From assembly GCA_944324315.1 (NCBI GenBank), contig CALUVW010000006.1:1-64000 (forward strand): a stretch of DNA of 64,000 bases. The letters run 5' to 3'. This document shows, one piece after another, positions 16,156 to 25,073 of this stretch (position 1 is its first letter; each line of letters opens with the position of its first letter). The position numbers and the translations under genes are program-made. The notes under the pieces are model-generated. The model was not told the DNA's origin and searched no databases. It saw only the letters and a list, made by a program, of their open reading frames with translations. The DNA comes from Candidatus Gastranaerophilales bacterium (GTDB lineage: Bacteria > Cyanobacteriota > Vampirovibrionia > Gastranaerophilales > Gastranaerophilaceae).

Positions 16156-17484
16156 ATGATAGAAGTTTTGCAGAATATAATATGTGAACATTCAGTTTTT
16201 ATTTCCGCTTTAATCTTACTAATTGTTTATATTTTTATTGCAGTCGACAGAATCCCCAAGGTCACAATTTCGTTAATAGGAGCGGTAATTACAATTTTGC
16301 TGGGACTGGTAAGCCAGACAAAAATGATTGATGGAACTTTAAACGTCCATTATTTTATTAACTATGTTGACTTTAACGTAATATTTTTACTTGTATCTAT
16401 GATGATAATAGTTAGTATTGCAACAAAAAGCGGGATGTTTAACTGGATTGCAAACGAACTTTTAAAGCTTACAAAAGGGCATCCCAAGTGTATCCTTTTC
16501 ACCCTCGGGATTTTTACGGCTGTAACTTCTGCTTTTCTTGATAATGTAACGACTGTAATTCTTATTATGCCTGTTACATTCTTTATTGCAAAACAACTCG
16601 AAATTAACCCCATACCATTTTTGATAACTGAAATTTTTGCATCTAATATCGGAGGCACAGCTACTCTTATCGGAGATCCGCCAAATATTATAATCGGAAG
16701 CGCCGCAGGATTATCTTTTATGGATTTTGTGAAAGAACTAACTGGCGTTGTATCTTTAATTCTGCTTGTTATTGTTAGTTTAATGATAGTTATTTTCCAA
16801 AAATCGCTTGTCGCTAAGTCGGATAAAATGAAAGCTGTTACTAATCTTGACAACTCTAAAACAATTACGGATTTTCCTTTAATGGTGAGAAGTGCTGTTG
16901 TTTTGTTTCTTGTTATTCTGGGTTTTATTTGGCATGACATAACACATATTGAAACCTGCGTTACAGCAATGTTAGGAGCAAGTATTCTTCTGTTGTTTGA
17001 AAAGCCTAAAAATATTTTTTACGAGGTTGAATGGAATACGATATTTTTCTTTATCGGTTTATTTATAATCATAGGCGGACTTGAGGCATCAGGCGCAATT
17101 GCTTTAATGGCAAAATGGATTTTGAATGTTACAAAAGGCTCCGAATCCGCAACTGCAATGATAATACTCTGGGCGTCAGGTATAATTTCCGGTGTAATTG
17201 ACAATATTCCGTACACTGCGACCATGACTCCTATGTTATTGGAAATCCAAAAAACTATGGGGGCTGATTATACATATCCTTTGTGGTGGTGCTTGTCTCT
17301 CGGGGCATGCCTTGGAGGAAATATGACAATAATCGGGGCAGCCTGTAATGTTATTGTGTCTGAAACTTCAGCACACAACGGACATCCGATTTCATTTATG
17401 AAATTTTTTAAGTATGGCGTTGTTACAATGCTGATTTCACTTGTGATAAGTTCTATGTATATCTGGCTAAGATTTTTAAGTTGA
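16156..17484 (+). CDS. NhaD/ArsB-superfamily ion transporter
   Basis: The 442-residue protein has about 11 hydrophobic segments and the two inverted-repeat signatures of the ion transporter superfamily: GGTATLIGDPPNIIIG near 175-190 and GGNMTIIGAACNVI near 395-410. The first fits NhaD-type sodium/proton antiporters and ArsB-like carriers; the substrate cannot be fixed from sequence. There are no ars genes nearby. A strong Shine-Dalgarno (GGGAGGG) and TATAAT at 16117 precede it. Its end overlaps the convergent emrB-like gene by 9 bases. Confidence 0.85.
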   Translation: MIEVLQNIICEHSVFISALILLIVYIFIAVDRIPKVTISLIGAVITILLGLVSQTKMIDGTLNVHYFINYVDFNVIFLLVSMMIIVSIATKSGMFNWIANELLKLTKGHPKCILFTLGIFTAVTSAFLDNVTTVILIMPVTFFIAKQLEINPIPFLITEIFASNIGGTATLIGDPPNIIIGSAAGLSFMDFVKELTGVVSLILLVIVSLMIVIFQKSLVAKSDKMKAVTNLDNSKTITDFPLMVRSAVVLFLVILGFIWHDITHIETCVTAMLGASILLLFEKPKNIFYEVEWNTIFFFIGLFIIIGGLEASGAIALMAKWILNVTKGSESATAMIILWASGIISGVIDNIPYTATMTPMLLEIQKTMGADYTYPLWWCLSLGACLGGNMTIIGAACNVIVSETSAHNGHPISFMKFFKYGVVTMLISLVISSMYIWLRFLS

Positions 17485-19014
17485 TTGTTTCGACTTTTTA
17501 TATTTAATAAGCAATAACAATGGAATAACAGCAACAGCCATAAGCGCAAGGACAGTAAAGACGTCGAAAAAAGATGCAAGTTTTGCCTGCTGTAAAAGCT
17601 GGTTATATAAACTTCCGCTTGCTTTTTTTGCAGCAACAACATCAGGGTAATGTATCAGAAACTTAGTTTTCAAGGCTGCAAGCTTATATTGAAAAATAGG
17701 ATTATGCGGAGATAAATTTTCTACAAGATAAGTTTGTCTTACCTGCGAAACTCTTGCAATAAATGTCGCAGAAGCAGATGTCGCAATTGCTGTTATAATG
17801 TTTTTAAACAGTGCATGCAAAGAAGCTGCATCTGCATTTTTTGAAGCAGGAAGAGTTTGGAAAGACAATGCCGTAATCGGTACAAATGCCATTGGAACAC
17901 CTACGCAAAGCAGCAGATTTGGCAATATAACACTTTCTATTGAAGATGTTGTGTTTAATTGGGTTAGCATTAACAATGAAACAGAAATGGTTATAAGACC
18001 TGCTGCAGCCATTATTTTGGGCTTTATATATTTTGAAAGTTCGCCAAACAGCAATAATCCTATTAAACAAACAATAGCTCTTGGAAACATTGAAAGTCCT
18101 GATTTTGAAGGACTGTATCCCAGTAAACTTTGTACAAACATCGGCACAAGCAGCAGTGTTGAGTAAATCGTAACATTTATAAAAGAACTCATTAAAGTTC
18201 CAAACATAAAATTTCTGTCTTTAAATACTCTGATATCAATTACAGGATATTTGTATTCAAGCTCCCATACATAGAAAAAGACGAACGCAAAAATACATAC
18301 GCCTGTTGTCCAACAAATCCATGTTGTATCAAACCAGTTATATTGCTGCCCCTTATCTAGTACAACCTGCATGCAGCCCATCGCAATTACAATTGCGCTG
18401 TAGCCTATTATATCAAATTTTTTATTATATTTTTGTTTTTCTGGTTTGTCATTAGAAACAAACAACTTAACAAGTGCAAACGAAATCATGCAAAGCGGAA
18501 TGTTTATGATAAAAATCCACTGCCATGACCAGTTATCAGTAAGATATCCTCCAATAAACGGCCCTGCCAGAGGTGAAAACATAGCCGCAACTCCGAATAA
18601 TCCCATTGCAACCCCTCTTTGCTCGGGCGGAAATATTTCAAGTAGTACAGCCTGGCATAAAGGTAATATAGCCCCGCTGCCAATCCCTTGTACAATTCTT
18701 GCGGCGATAAGTGCCTGTAAATTAGGTGCTAGTATGCAAAGAAGGCATCCTAGTGCAAATAACCAGATACTGTAAAAGAGTAAAAGCTTTTTACCTATTG
18801 TTCTGACCAGATATCCCGTAACAGGAAGCATAAGACCGCCAGAGATGATATAACAGGTTATAACTGTATTTGTTTCATATTGAGTTGCTCCGTAAAAACC
18901 TGCAATATGCGGCTGGCTCACGTTTGTTGCTGAAGATGCTGCTAGCGACAAAAATGCCGGAAGCAATACTGATATTGCAACTATATAGGGGTTTGTTTTT
19001 TTTGTTTCTTCCAT
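17476..19014 (-). CDS. EmrB/QacA-type multidrug MFS exporter (DHA2 family)
   Basis: The 512-residue protein has about 14 membrane helices. The DHA2 motif C is near GVAAMFSPLAGPFIGGYL and motif A-like sequence is in TGYLVRTIGKK. It expels drugs or other hydrophobic compounds with protons. Its ATG overlaps the stop codon of the emrA-like adaptor gene (TAATG), so the two proteins form one unit. With the TolC-like protein encoded divergently they would span both membranes. The substrate is unknown. Confidence 0.93.
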   Translation of the reverse strand: MEETKKTNPYIVAISVLLPAFLSLAASSATNVSQPHIAGFYGATQYETNTVITCYIISGGLMLPVTGYLVRTIGKKLLLFYSIWLFALGCLLCILAPNLQALIAARIVQGIGSGAILPLCQAVLLEIFPPEQRGVAMGLFGVAAMFSPLAGPFIGGYLTDNWSWQWIFIINIPLCMISFALVKLFVSNDKPEKQKYNKKFDIIGYSAIVIAMGCMQVVLDKGQQYNWFDTTWICWTTGVCIFAFVFFYVWELEYKYPVIDIRVFKDRNFMFGTLMSSFINVTIYSTLLLVPMFVQSLLGYSPSKSGLSMFPRAIVCLIGLLLFGELSKYIKPKIMAAAGLITISVSLLMLTQLNTTSSIESVILPNLLLCVGVPMAFVPITALSFQTLPASKNADAASLHALFKNIITAIATSASATFIARVSQVRQTYLVENLSPHNPIFQYKLAALKTKFLIHYPDVVAAKKASGSLYNQLLQQAKLASFFDVFTVLALMAVAVIPLLLLIKYKKSKQST

Positions 19015-20129
19015 TATCTGATTTTAACCTTTGGTACTACTGACATTCCTGGAACTATGTTGTAATCTTTTATATCTTCGTCAAAAAGAATTTTAACAGG
19101 AACTCTTTGTACGATTTTTACATAACTTCCTACTGCATTTTCGGGCGGGAATAAACTTGATTTTGCACCTGTAGAGCGTTGAATACTGTCAACGTGCCCC
19201 TTAAAACGCTTGCCGGGGTAAGTATCAACTTTAATTGAAACAGGCTGGCCTTTTTTCATATTTGTTAATTGGATTTCTTTAAAGTTTGCAATAACCCAGA
19301 CATGCTCCGGAACTATATTCATAAGAGGCTGCCCAACTTTAACATAGTTGCCTTTTTCTACACTTCTTGCAGACACCATACCTGCCTGAGGGGCGTAAAT
19401 TTTAGTATAAGAAAGGTTCAATTTCGCCTGTGCAACTTCAGCTTCCAATCTTTTAATTTCGGCCTGAACAGCTTCTGCTTTTGCTTTATGAGATTCTAAA
19501 GCTGATTCCATTGCTTTGGATTTCTCAGCCGCAGCTTTATGATTTGCTTGAGCAACTGTATAGTGCGTATTACTGTTATCATAATCCTGTTTTGACACTA
19601 TACCTTCTTTATACATGTCAGTGTATCTTTTATGATCTTTTGCCGCAAAATCAAGTTTTGATTGCGCTGATGTAACATCTTCATATGACTGGTTTACATT
19701 AGAGCTGCCTTCTTCAATTTGTTTTTCAGTAACATTAAGCTGTGCCTTTGCTTCTTCAAGTTTTGCTTCAGCCTGATGAAGTTTTACCTCGTAATCAGCG
19801 GGATCTATTTCAACAAGCAATTGTCCTGCTTTTACCTCATCATTATCATCTACAAGAAGATTTATGACAGGGCCTTCAACGCGCGGGGCAACTGAAATTA
19901 ATCTGCCTTCGACAAAGGCATCATCGGTTGATTGAAAAAATGTAGCATGAATTGCCAGATAAATTCCTGTCAAAACAAGAATAACCGCTGTTACAACTGG
20001 AACTACAACTCGTTTTTTCTTATATTCCGGCCGGTTTTTTTTAGCTTTTTCTTTTCTTCCCTTTAATCTTTCTTTTGCTTTTTCTTCAAATTGGTCATCG
20101 TGAATTTTCTTTTGGGGTTTGTCTGTCAT
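19014..20129 (-). CDS. EmrA/HlyD-type membrane fusion protein
   Basis: The 371-residue periplasmic adaptor has a charged N-terminal tail and one membrane helix (about 43-65). The biotinyl-lipoyl half motif FVEGRLISVAPRVEGPV follows, then a long alpha-helical hairpin (about 110-220) and the second lipoyl half with AGMVSARSVEKGNYVKVGQPL. The long hairpin is rich in Ala, Glu and Lys. It links the exporter encoded next in the operon to an outer-membrane channel. The 14-nt gap from the marR gene indicates one transcript. Confidence 0.92.
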   Translation of the reverse strand: MTDKPQKKIHDDQFEEKAKERLKGRKEKAKKNRPEYKKKRVVVPVVTAVILVLTGIYLAIHATFFQSTDDAFVEGRLISVAPRVEGPVINLLVDDNDEVKAGQLLVEIDPADYEVKLHQAEAKLEEAKAQLNVTEKQIEEGSSNVNQSYEDVTSAQSKLDFAAKDHKRYTDMYKEGIVSKQDYDNSNTHYTVAQANHKAAAEKSKAMESALESHKAKAEAVQAEIKRLEAEVAQAKLNLSYTKIYAPQAGMVSARSVEKGNYVKVGQPLMNIVPEHVWVIANFKEIQLTNMKKGQPVSIKVDTYPGKRFKGHVDSIQRSTGAKSSLFPPENAVGSYVKIVQRVPVKILFDEDIKDYNIVPGMSVVPKVKIR

Positions 20130-20143
20130 TTTTCACCTCTTAA

Positions 20144-20602
20144 TTATATCTGCATATTTAATTTTTCTTCCAAGTTTGCTTTTATTTTATTTAATACTTT
20201 CAAACAATTGCTTAATTCTTCATCACTTATCCCTTTAACAGTATCTTGCCAGTGTTCTAATACTGTGGGCACAACTTTTTCATAAGCCTGTTTACCTTTT
20301 TCTGTTATGTTTATCTTAAATATTTTTCGTTTATTTGTATCTGGAGTTCTTGTAACAAATTCTTTTTCTTCAAGAATATTTATAATCCTTGTGATATTTG
20401 GTCTGTCTTTGAGAGTTAACGCACCTATTTGCCTCTGGTATAAACCGTCATGGTCAAGAATGGCTGTTAATACCGTAAATTGTTCGGGGGTTATAGGGTA
20501 ATTCGCTTTTGCAAATTTTTGATTGGCTATGGCGCGAACCATTTTCCCGACACGCACCAGTTTCATTCCAATTCTGCTTTGTAATAAATTAAACTTGTCC
20601 AT
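20144..20602 (-). CDS. MarR-family transcriptional regulator
   Basis: The 152-residue winged-helix protein (LYQRQIGALTLKDRPNITRI recognition region; wing around TPDTNKRKIFKINITEKG) begins the leftward marR-emrA-emrB operon. MarR proteins are repressors released by drugs or phenolic ligands. The start at 20602 is chosen because the longer frame runs back through a perfect palindrome, the probable operator, and because 152 residues is a normal length. The Shine-Dalgarno is weak. It likely represses both its own operon and the divergent TolC-like gene. Confidence 0.9.
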   Translation of the reverse strand: MDKFNLLQSRIGMKLVRVGKMVRAIANQKFAKANYPITPEQFTVLTAILDHDGLYQRQIGALTLKDRPNITRIINILEEKEFVTRTPDTNKRKIFKINITEKGKQAYEKVVPTVLEHWQDTVKGISDEELSNCLKVLNKIKANLEEKLNMQI

Positions 20603-20610
20603 GATTTTTC

Positions 20611-20634
20611 TTTGTGTTATTATGATAACACAAA
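20611..20634. promoter_or_regulatory. Perfect palindrome, probable MarR operator
   Basis: Arms TTTGTGTTAT and ATAACACAAA are perfect inverted 10-mers around the 4-nt spacer TATG. The site lies between the marR start (20602) and the tolC-like start (20659), where one dimer could block both promoters. Confidence 0.75.
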
Positions 20635-20658
20635 CATATTTAAAAGGAAATAGCAAGC

Positions 20659-22047
20659 ATGAAAAATTTTAAAATATTACTTACCCTGTTTATTTTGCTG
20701 TGCACATTCAATGTAACAGCAGAAGCAAAGAACAAAAAAAATACACCTGATTACAGAATTGAATACTTAAATTTAGACTGGTGGGAGAAATATAATGATC
20801 CTGTTTTGACAGATTATATTTCAACAGCTTTCAAAAATAATCAAGATTTAAAAATAGCATCATTAAATGTGAAACAATCTGAACAGGCCGTAAAAATGGC
20901 ATTTGCAGGACAACTGCCTCAAGTAGGATTTCAAGGAGATGTATTCAGAGATTTTTCGTCGTCGACCGTAAAATTTGGTGATGTTGTCATCCCTGACTAT
21001 AAACAAAGCAATTTCTTCTTGCCTTTGACTATGAGCTATGAAGTTGATATTTGGGGTGAAAACTACCTTAAAACAAAATCTGTCAAAAAACAGCATGAAA
21101 TTGTTAAACAAAATGAAAGAGCATCTTATATAGCTTTAACTTCCGCGGTTGCATCGCAATATTTTAACTTAGTAAAGTTTGATAAGCTTATAAAAGATCA
21201 GGAAGAACTTGTAAAAATCCAAACGGAAATTGTAAGAAAAGAAGAAATTAAATATAAAAACGGTTTGTGTCCGATAACGGAGTTAATGGATGAAAAGCAG
21301 CTGTTAACACAAGCTCAAGAGGAATTAAATGTATATAAAGACAAACGTGAAATTGTTGCAAGAGCACTCGGTGTTTTGACCGGATTGAGAGAAAAAGATT
21401 TGAATTCCATGGCGAGGTCAAATTATGAACAGTTAACCCTCTTATCTATTCCTGATGCTATAAATGCTGAAGTTATTCAGTATAGACCGGATTTTGTAAA
21501 AGCTGAAGAATATATTGAAAAAATTGGGATTGATGCAAGAGTTGCAAAGCGTGATTTCTTGCCAAAATTTATTTTATACGGTCAGGCAGGGTTTAGTGCA
21601 TATAATCTGGGTAACATTTTTGGCGATCATACATTCAAGTCGCTTCTTGGATTTTTGCCGTCAATTGATTTGTTCACAGGCGGAGCTAAAATGGCGCGTT
21701 TTAGATGGACAAAACTCGAACTTGAAAAAGCTCAACAGCTTTATGAAAAAACAATTCTTACTTCTATACAGGAAGTCAATGATTCTTTGAGTAGTGCAAA
21801 AACAAGAGAAAAAAATTACAAAGAAAGCGTAAAACGTTACAATTTAGAAAATGAAAAATATGCACTAGCTGATAAGAAATTTAATATAGGAGCGAAGTCA
21901 AACCTAGATTTGATGAAAGATTCTGAAAAACTCTTAGTTGCAGATAAGGATAAAGTCAACAGCCGGATAAATTATCTGCTTTCAACAATTGATGTCTACA
22001 AAGCAATTGGCGGAAAAGACTTTACAACAATAAATGACAATCTCTAA
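20659..22047 (+). CDS. TolC/NodT-family outer-membrane efflux protein
   Basis: The 462-residue protein begins with a signal peptide (MKNFKILLTLFILLCTFNVTAEA). It has the two-fold repeated coiled-coil/strand pattern of outer membrane factors, including the NodT-like LNLDWWEKYNDPVL near the N-terminus and PEL-like positions in the two halves. It forms the trimeric outer-membrane channel for the EmrAB-like pump encoded on the other side of the shared operator. No convincing lipobox is present. AGGAAA precedes the ATG. Confidence 0.9.
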   Translation: MKNFKILLTLFILLCTFNVTAEAKNKKNTPDYRIEYLNLDWWEKYNDPVLTDYISTAFKNNQDLKIASLNVKQSEQAVKMAFAGQLPQVGFQGDVFRDFSSSTVKFGDVVIPDYKQSNFFLPLTMSYEVDIWGENYLKTKSVKKQHEIVKQNERASYIALTSAVASQYFNLVKFDKLIKDQEELVKIQTEIVRKEEIKYKNGLCPITELMDEKQLLTQAQEELNVYKDKREIVARALGVLTGLREKDLNSMARSNYEQLTLLSIPDAINAEVIQYRPDFVKAEEYIEKIGIDARVAKRDFLPKFILYGQAGFSAYNLGNIFGDHTFKSLLGFLPSIDLFTGGAKMARFRWTKLELEKAQQLYEKTILTSIQEVNDSLSSAKTREKNYKESVKRYNLENEKYALADKKFNIGAKSNLDLMKDSEKLLVADKDKVNSRINYLLSTIDVYKAIGGKDFTTINDNL

Positions 22048-22113
22048 ATATTAACCTTATATATAACTCAAAAGCGTAATTCTTTTTATATAAAAAAATG
22101 TTTAAATTTTTAT

Positions 22114-22677
22114 ATGAAAAGAATTTTTTTTATACTTTTAACCTTGTTTGCAGTACAGATTTCCTCCCTCGCGGAAGATATCCACTTTGACAATGAAGTT
22201 TATACCCTGAAGTATAGTTCATTAGCTCCAACTACAAACGGATACGGTAATGAATATTTTAAGAAATATGAAAATGTTTCCAACTGGACAAAGATGATAG
22301 GTATTTATTATTACCCGAATGAAAATAATCCAATAAAGTATGCGGAAGATTTTGAAAAAACAGTTGAAAAAACAGACAATAGCGTACTTTTAAAGTTTAT
22401 AGAAAACAAAAAAGCAGACAAAGCAGCAATAAGTTTTCTGGTAAACGGATGTGAAAATGCTAAGAAATATTTCGAATACGATATATATAAATTTGAAAAA
22501 CATCCAACTAAAGGCATGCTACTCTTAAAGCATGCAGTGAAGCACTTCTTCACAAATGATAATGATATAAATCTTATCGCTCAAAAAGTTAAAGAAAATA
22601 ATGATAAATACCTGGAAATGATTATCTCATCACCAATTCCGCCTGTTATTGAAAAAGACATTCAATTGAATGATTAA
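22114..22677 (+). CDS. Secreted or periplasmic protein of unknown function
   Basis: The 187-residue protein has a clear signal peptide (MKRIFFILLTLFAVQISSLAED, cleavage probably after Ala20). The mature part is about 165 residues, mixed alpha/beta, with several Tyr/Lys-rich stretches and a single Cys near the middle (NGCENAKK). No family is recognised. No Shine-Dalgarno sequence precedes it. It follows the TolC-like gene in the same direction after 66 nt, so read-through is possible. Confidence 0.65.
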   Translation: MKRIFFILLTLFAVQISSLAEDIHFDNEVYTLKYSSLAPTTNGYGNEYFKKYENVSNWTKMIGIYYYPNENNPIKYAEDFEKTVEKTDNSVLLKFIENKKADKAAISFLVNGCENAKKYFEYDIYKFEKHPTKGMLLLKHAVKHFFTNDNDINLIAQKVKENNDKYLEMIISSPIPPVIEKDIQLND

Positions 22678-22690
22678 AAGCTCAATGCTA

Positions 22691-22719
22691 TTGACATATT
22701 TGTAAAGTAACTTTATCAT
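22691..22719 (+). promoter_or_regulatory. Promoter placed for a leaderless transcript
   Basis: TTGACA (22691-22696), a 17-nt spacer and TATCAT (22714-22719) end 6 nt before the ATG at 22726, which has no Shine-Dalgarno sequence. Confidence 0.7.
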
Positions 22720-22725
22720 TTAATT

Positions 22726-23529
22726 ATGGTTACAGTTGAAACAACCAGAGTAAAAGATTATCTTAATAAAACAAAATTAAGGACCCTCGATTATGTAATT
22801 AATCCTTATGTCGGCTGTCCGCATAAATGCCTGTACTGCTATGCATCTTATATGTCGAGTTTCAGCAAACATAAAGAGGAATGGGGTGAATTTATTGATG
22901 TAAAACATACAAGCAAAAAGATTAATACTTTTAAAATTAAAGATAAAAAAGTAATGATTAGTACAGTTACTGATCCTTACAATTTGTATGAGAACAAATA
23001 TAAAGTTACCAGAAATATAATGGAACAACTTGTAAAATCTGATGCATACATCACTATTGTAACTAAATCTAAACTTGTGTTAAGAGATATTGATTTATTT
23101 AAAAAGATGAAACATGTTGAAATAGCAATATCTATAAGTACATTAGATGAAAATACGAAAAGAAAAATAGAATTAAATTCCTCTTCCGTAAAAGAAAGAC
23201 TTGAAACATTAAAACTTTTGAAGCAAAATGGTATTAAGACGATAGTATTTATTTCTCCGATTATTCCTCAAATAACAGATTTTAAACGGATAATAGATGC
23301 TACCAAAGACATAGCTGACGAATACTGGTTCGACAAATTAAATCTCAGAAGCAGTTTTAAAACTAAAATGCTGAGATTTATAAATGAAGAATATCCGATA
23401 TATAATTCAATATACAAAGATATTTATACTGACAAAAATTCAATCTATTTTGATAATATATCCAAAGAAATTGACAACTATTGTTTAAAAAACAATATAA
23501 CATATAAGAATTTTTCTGCCGGCACATAA
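22726..23529 (+). CDS. Radical SAM protein of the SPL-like (SplB/Rv2578c) family
   Basis: The 267-residue protein has the iron-sulfur motif C-x-x-x-C-x-x-C in VGCPHKCLYCYA (residues 30-37), preceded by YVINPYVGC as in the SPL family. The sequence STVTDPYN and the ISISTLDE strand follow the radical SAM barrel order. Family members include spore photoproduct lyase, but many are of unknown function, and this organism need not sporulate. The protein is slightly short for the family. The transcript appears leaderless. It stands alone. Confidence 0.8.
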   Translation: MVTVETTRVKDYLNKTKLRTLDYVINPYVGCPHKCLYCYASYMSSFSKHKEEWGEFIDVKHTSKKINTFKIKDKKVMISTVTDPYNLYENKYKVTRNIMEQLVKSDAYITIVTKSKLVLRDIDLFKKMKHVEIAISISTLDENTKRKIELNSSSVKERLETLKLLKQNGIKTIVFISPIIPQITDFKRIIDATKDIADEYWFDKLNLRSSFKTKMLRFINEEYPIYNSIYKDIYTDKNSIYFDNISKEIDNYCLKNNITYKNFSAGT

Positions 23530-23582
23530 ATTGCTTCTTGACCAAAATAAAATAATAAATCTTTTGCCGGCTTTTCCTAAAA

Positions 23583-25073
23583 TTAAAGGACATTGATGAA
23601 TTTAACAAAAGCATCAAGTCCTTTTTTATCGCGTTTAAATACTGCGCAGCATTCAAGAACTTTTATAAAAACAAGTCCTGTCTCTTTTTCTAAAATGTTC
23701 ATTATATTATTTTCATTGATATCAGAATAGTTAGGTAAGAAATCATAAACCCAATCCGCATGTTTTGCAGTATATTCATTTTTACGCAAATCAAGTTTAT
23801 TAAGAATACATTTTGCTGTTTCTTTCAATTCCTTCTCTAGGCGAGAAGGAAGAACAGCCAAACCCATAACCTCAATAAGCCCTATATTTTCCTTTTTTAT
23901 ATGATGTAGTTCTTTATGCGGATGATAAACTCCAAGCGGATATTCATCTGTCGTTATGTTATTTCTTAATACAAGATCAAGTTCATACACATTATCTTTT
24001 TTGCGCGCAATAGGAGTTATTGTATTGTGCGGTTCTCCATTTGTTTCCGAAAAAATAAATACATCTTTGTCATTATAATTTCGCCATTTATTCAATATAT
24101 ATGCAGCAAATTCTACAAGCCTTTCAGTGTTTTTATGTCTAATTCTGATTACTGACATAGGCCACTTTAAAATACCGGTTTCTATATCTTCAAATCCTTT
24201 TATTGTAAAATATTTTTCAATTTCCGCTCTTTCCATTGCAAACTCAAAATGTCCACCTTGAAAATGATCATGAGATAAAATAGAACCTCCGACGATAGGT
24301 AAATCTGCATTTGACCCCACAAAATAATGAGGGAAAATTTTTATAAAATCAAAAAGTTTTTTAAATGTACTTTTATTTATCACCATAGGAGTATGTTTAC
24401 TGTTTAAAACAATACAATGCTCATTATAGTAAACATAAGGAGAATATTGAAAATACCAGCTTTCTCCGCCTATTTGTAATGGTATAATTCTATGATTTTG
24501 CCGCGCAGGCTGATTAAGTCGTCCTGCATATCCTTCATTTTCAGGGCAGAGCATACATTTAGGATATCCTTTTTGTTTTGCGGATTTTGCTGCTGCAATA
24601 TCTTTAGGATCTTTTTCAGGTTTTGAAAGATTTATAGATAAATCCAGATTGCCATATTCAGTTTCGGTCTGCCAGCGTATATCTTTTGTTATTCTGTAAC
24701 GTCTTATATAATCCGTATCCTGACTAAATTTGTAATACCAGTCTGTGGACCGTTCCGGAGATTGAAGATAAAGTTTTTTAAATTCTTCAATCACCTCATG
24801 CGGGGGAGGCACAAGTACACTCATCAGCTTTGTGTCAAACAAGTCGCGATTGATAATAGTATCATCAATTAAGCCTTTTTCTACCGAATAATCAAGAATT
24901 TCCATGAGAGTTGTTTCAAGATTAATATTTTCATAATTCTGTTCAGGTTCAATATATTCATCAAGATCCAAGATCTCAAGCAGTCTGTTAATTGTATAAT
25001 TGGCATCTTCCTGAGTAATCAAATCTTTTTCAATACCATATTGTACAAGCTTTTTTATAGAATCATAAATCAT
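23583..25073 (-). CDS. galT: UDP-glucose--hexose-1-phosphate uridylyltransferase, type 2 (GalT)
   Basis: GalT exchanges uridylyl between UDP-glucose and galactose 1-phosphate in the Leloir pathway. The 496-residue length and the GYPKCMLCPENEGYAGR motif identify the Firmicutes-style GalT type 2. The active-site H-x-H-x-Q is in LSHDHFQGG. It overlaps galK by 11 bases, so the order is galK then galT, leftward. No galE epimerase gene is in the window and one must be encoded elsewhere. Confidence 0.95.
   Translation of the reverse strand: MIYDSIKKLVQYGIEKDLITQEDANYTINRLLEILDLDEYIEPEQNYENINLETTLMEILDYSVEKGLIDDTIINRDLFDTKLMSVLVPPPHEVIEEFKKLYLQSPERSTDWYYKFSQDTDYIRRYRITKDIRWQTETEYGNLDLSINLSKPEKDPKDIAAAKSAKQKGYPKCMLCPENEGYAGRLNQPARQNHRIIPLQIGGESWYFQYSPYVYYNEHCIVLNSKHTPMVINKSTFKKLFDFIKIFPHYFVGSNADLPIVGGSILSHDHFQGGHFEFAMERAEIEKYFTIKGFEDIETGILKWPMSVIRIRHKNTERLVEFAAYILNKWRNYNDKDVFIFSETNGEPHNTITPIARKKDNVYELDLVLRNNITTDEYPLGVYHPHKELHHIKKENIGLIEVMGLAVLPSRLEKELKETAKCILNKLDLRKNEYTAKHADWVYDFLPNYSDINENNIMNILEKETGLVFIKVLECCAVFKRDKKGLDAFVKFINVL

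Noticed and set aside
16362-16940. Leftward 192-codon frame opposite the NhaD/ArsB-like gene
   Set aside because: Antisense shadow of a clear transporter gene whose family motifs are on the plus strand.
23518-23575. Two GCCGGC sites suggesting a terminator after the radical SAM gene
   Set aside because: Each hexamer is self-complementary, the loop between them would be over 40 nt, and no continuous stem forms.
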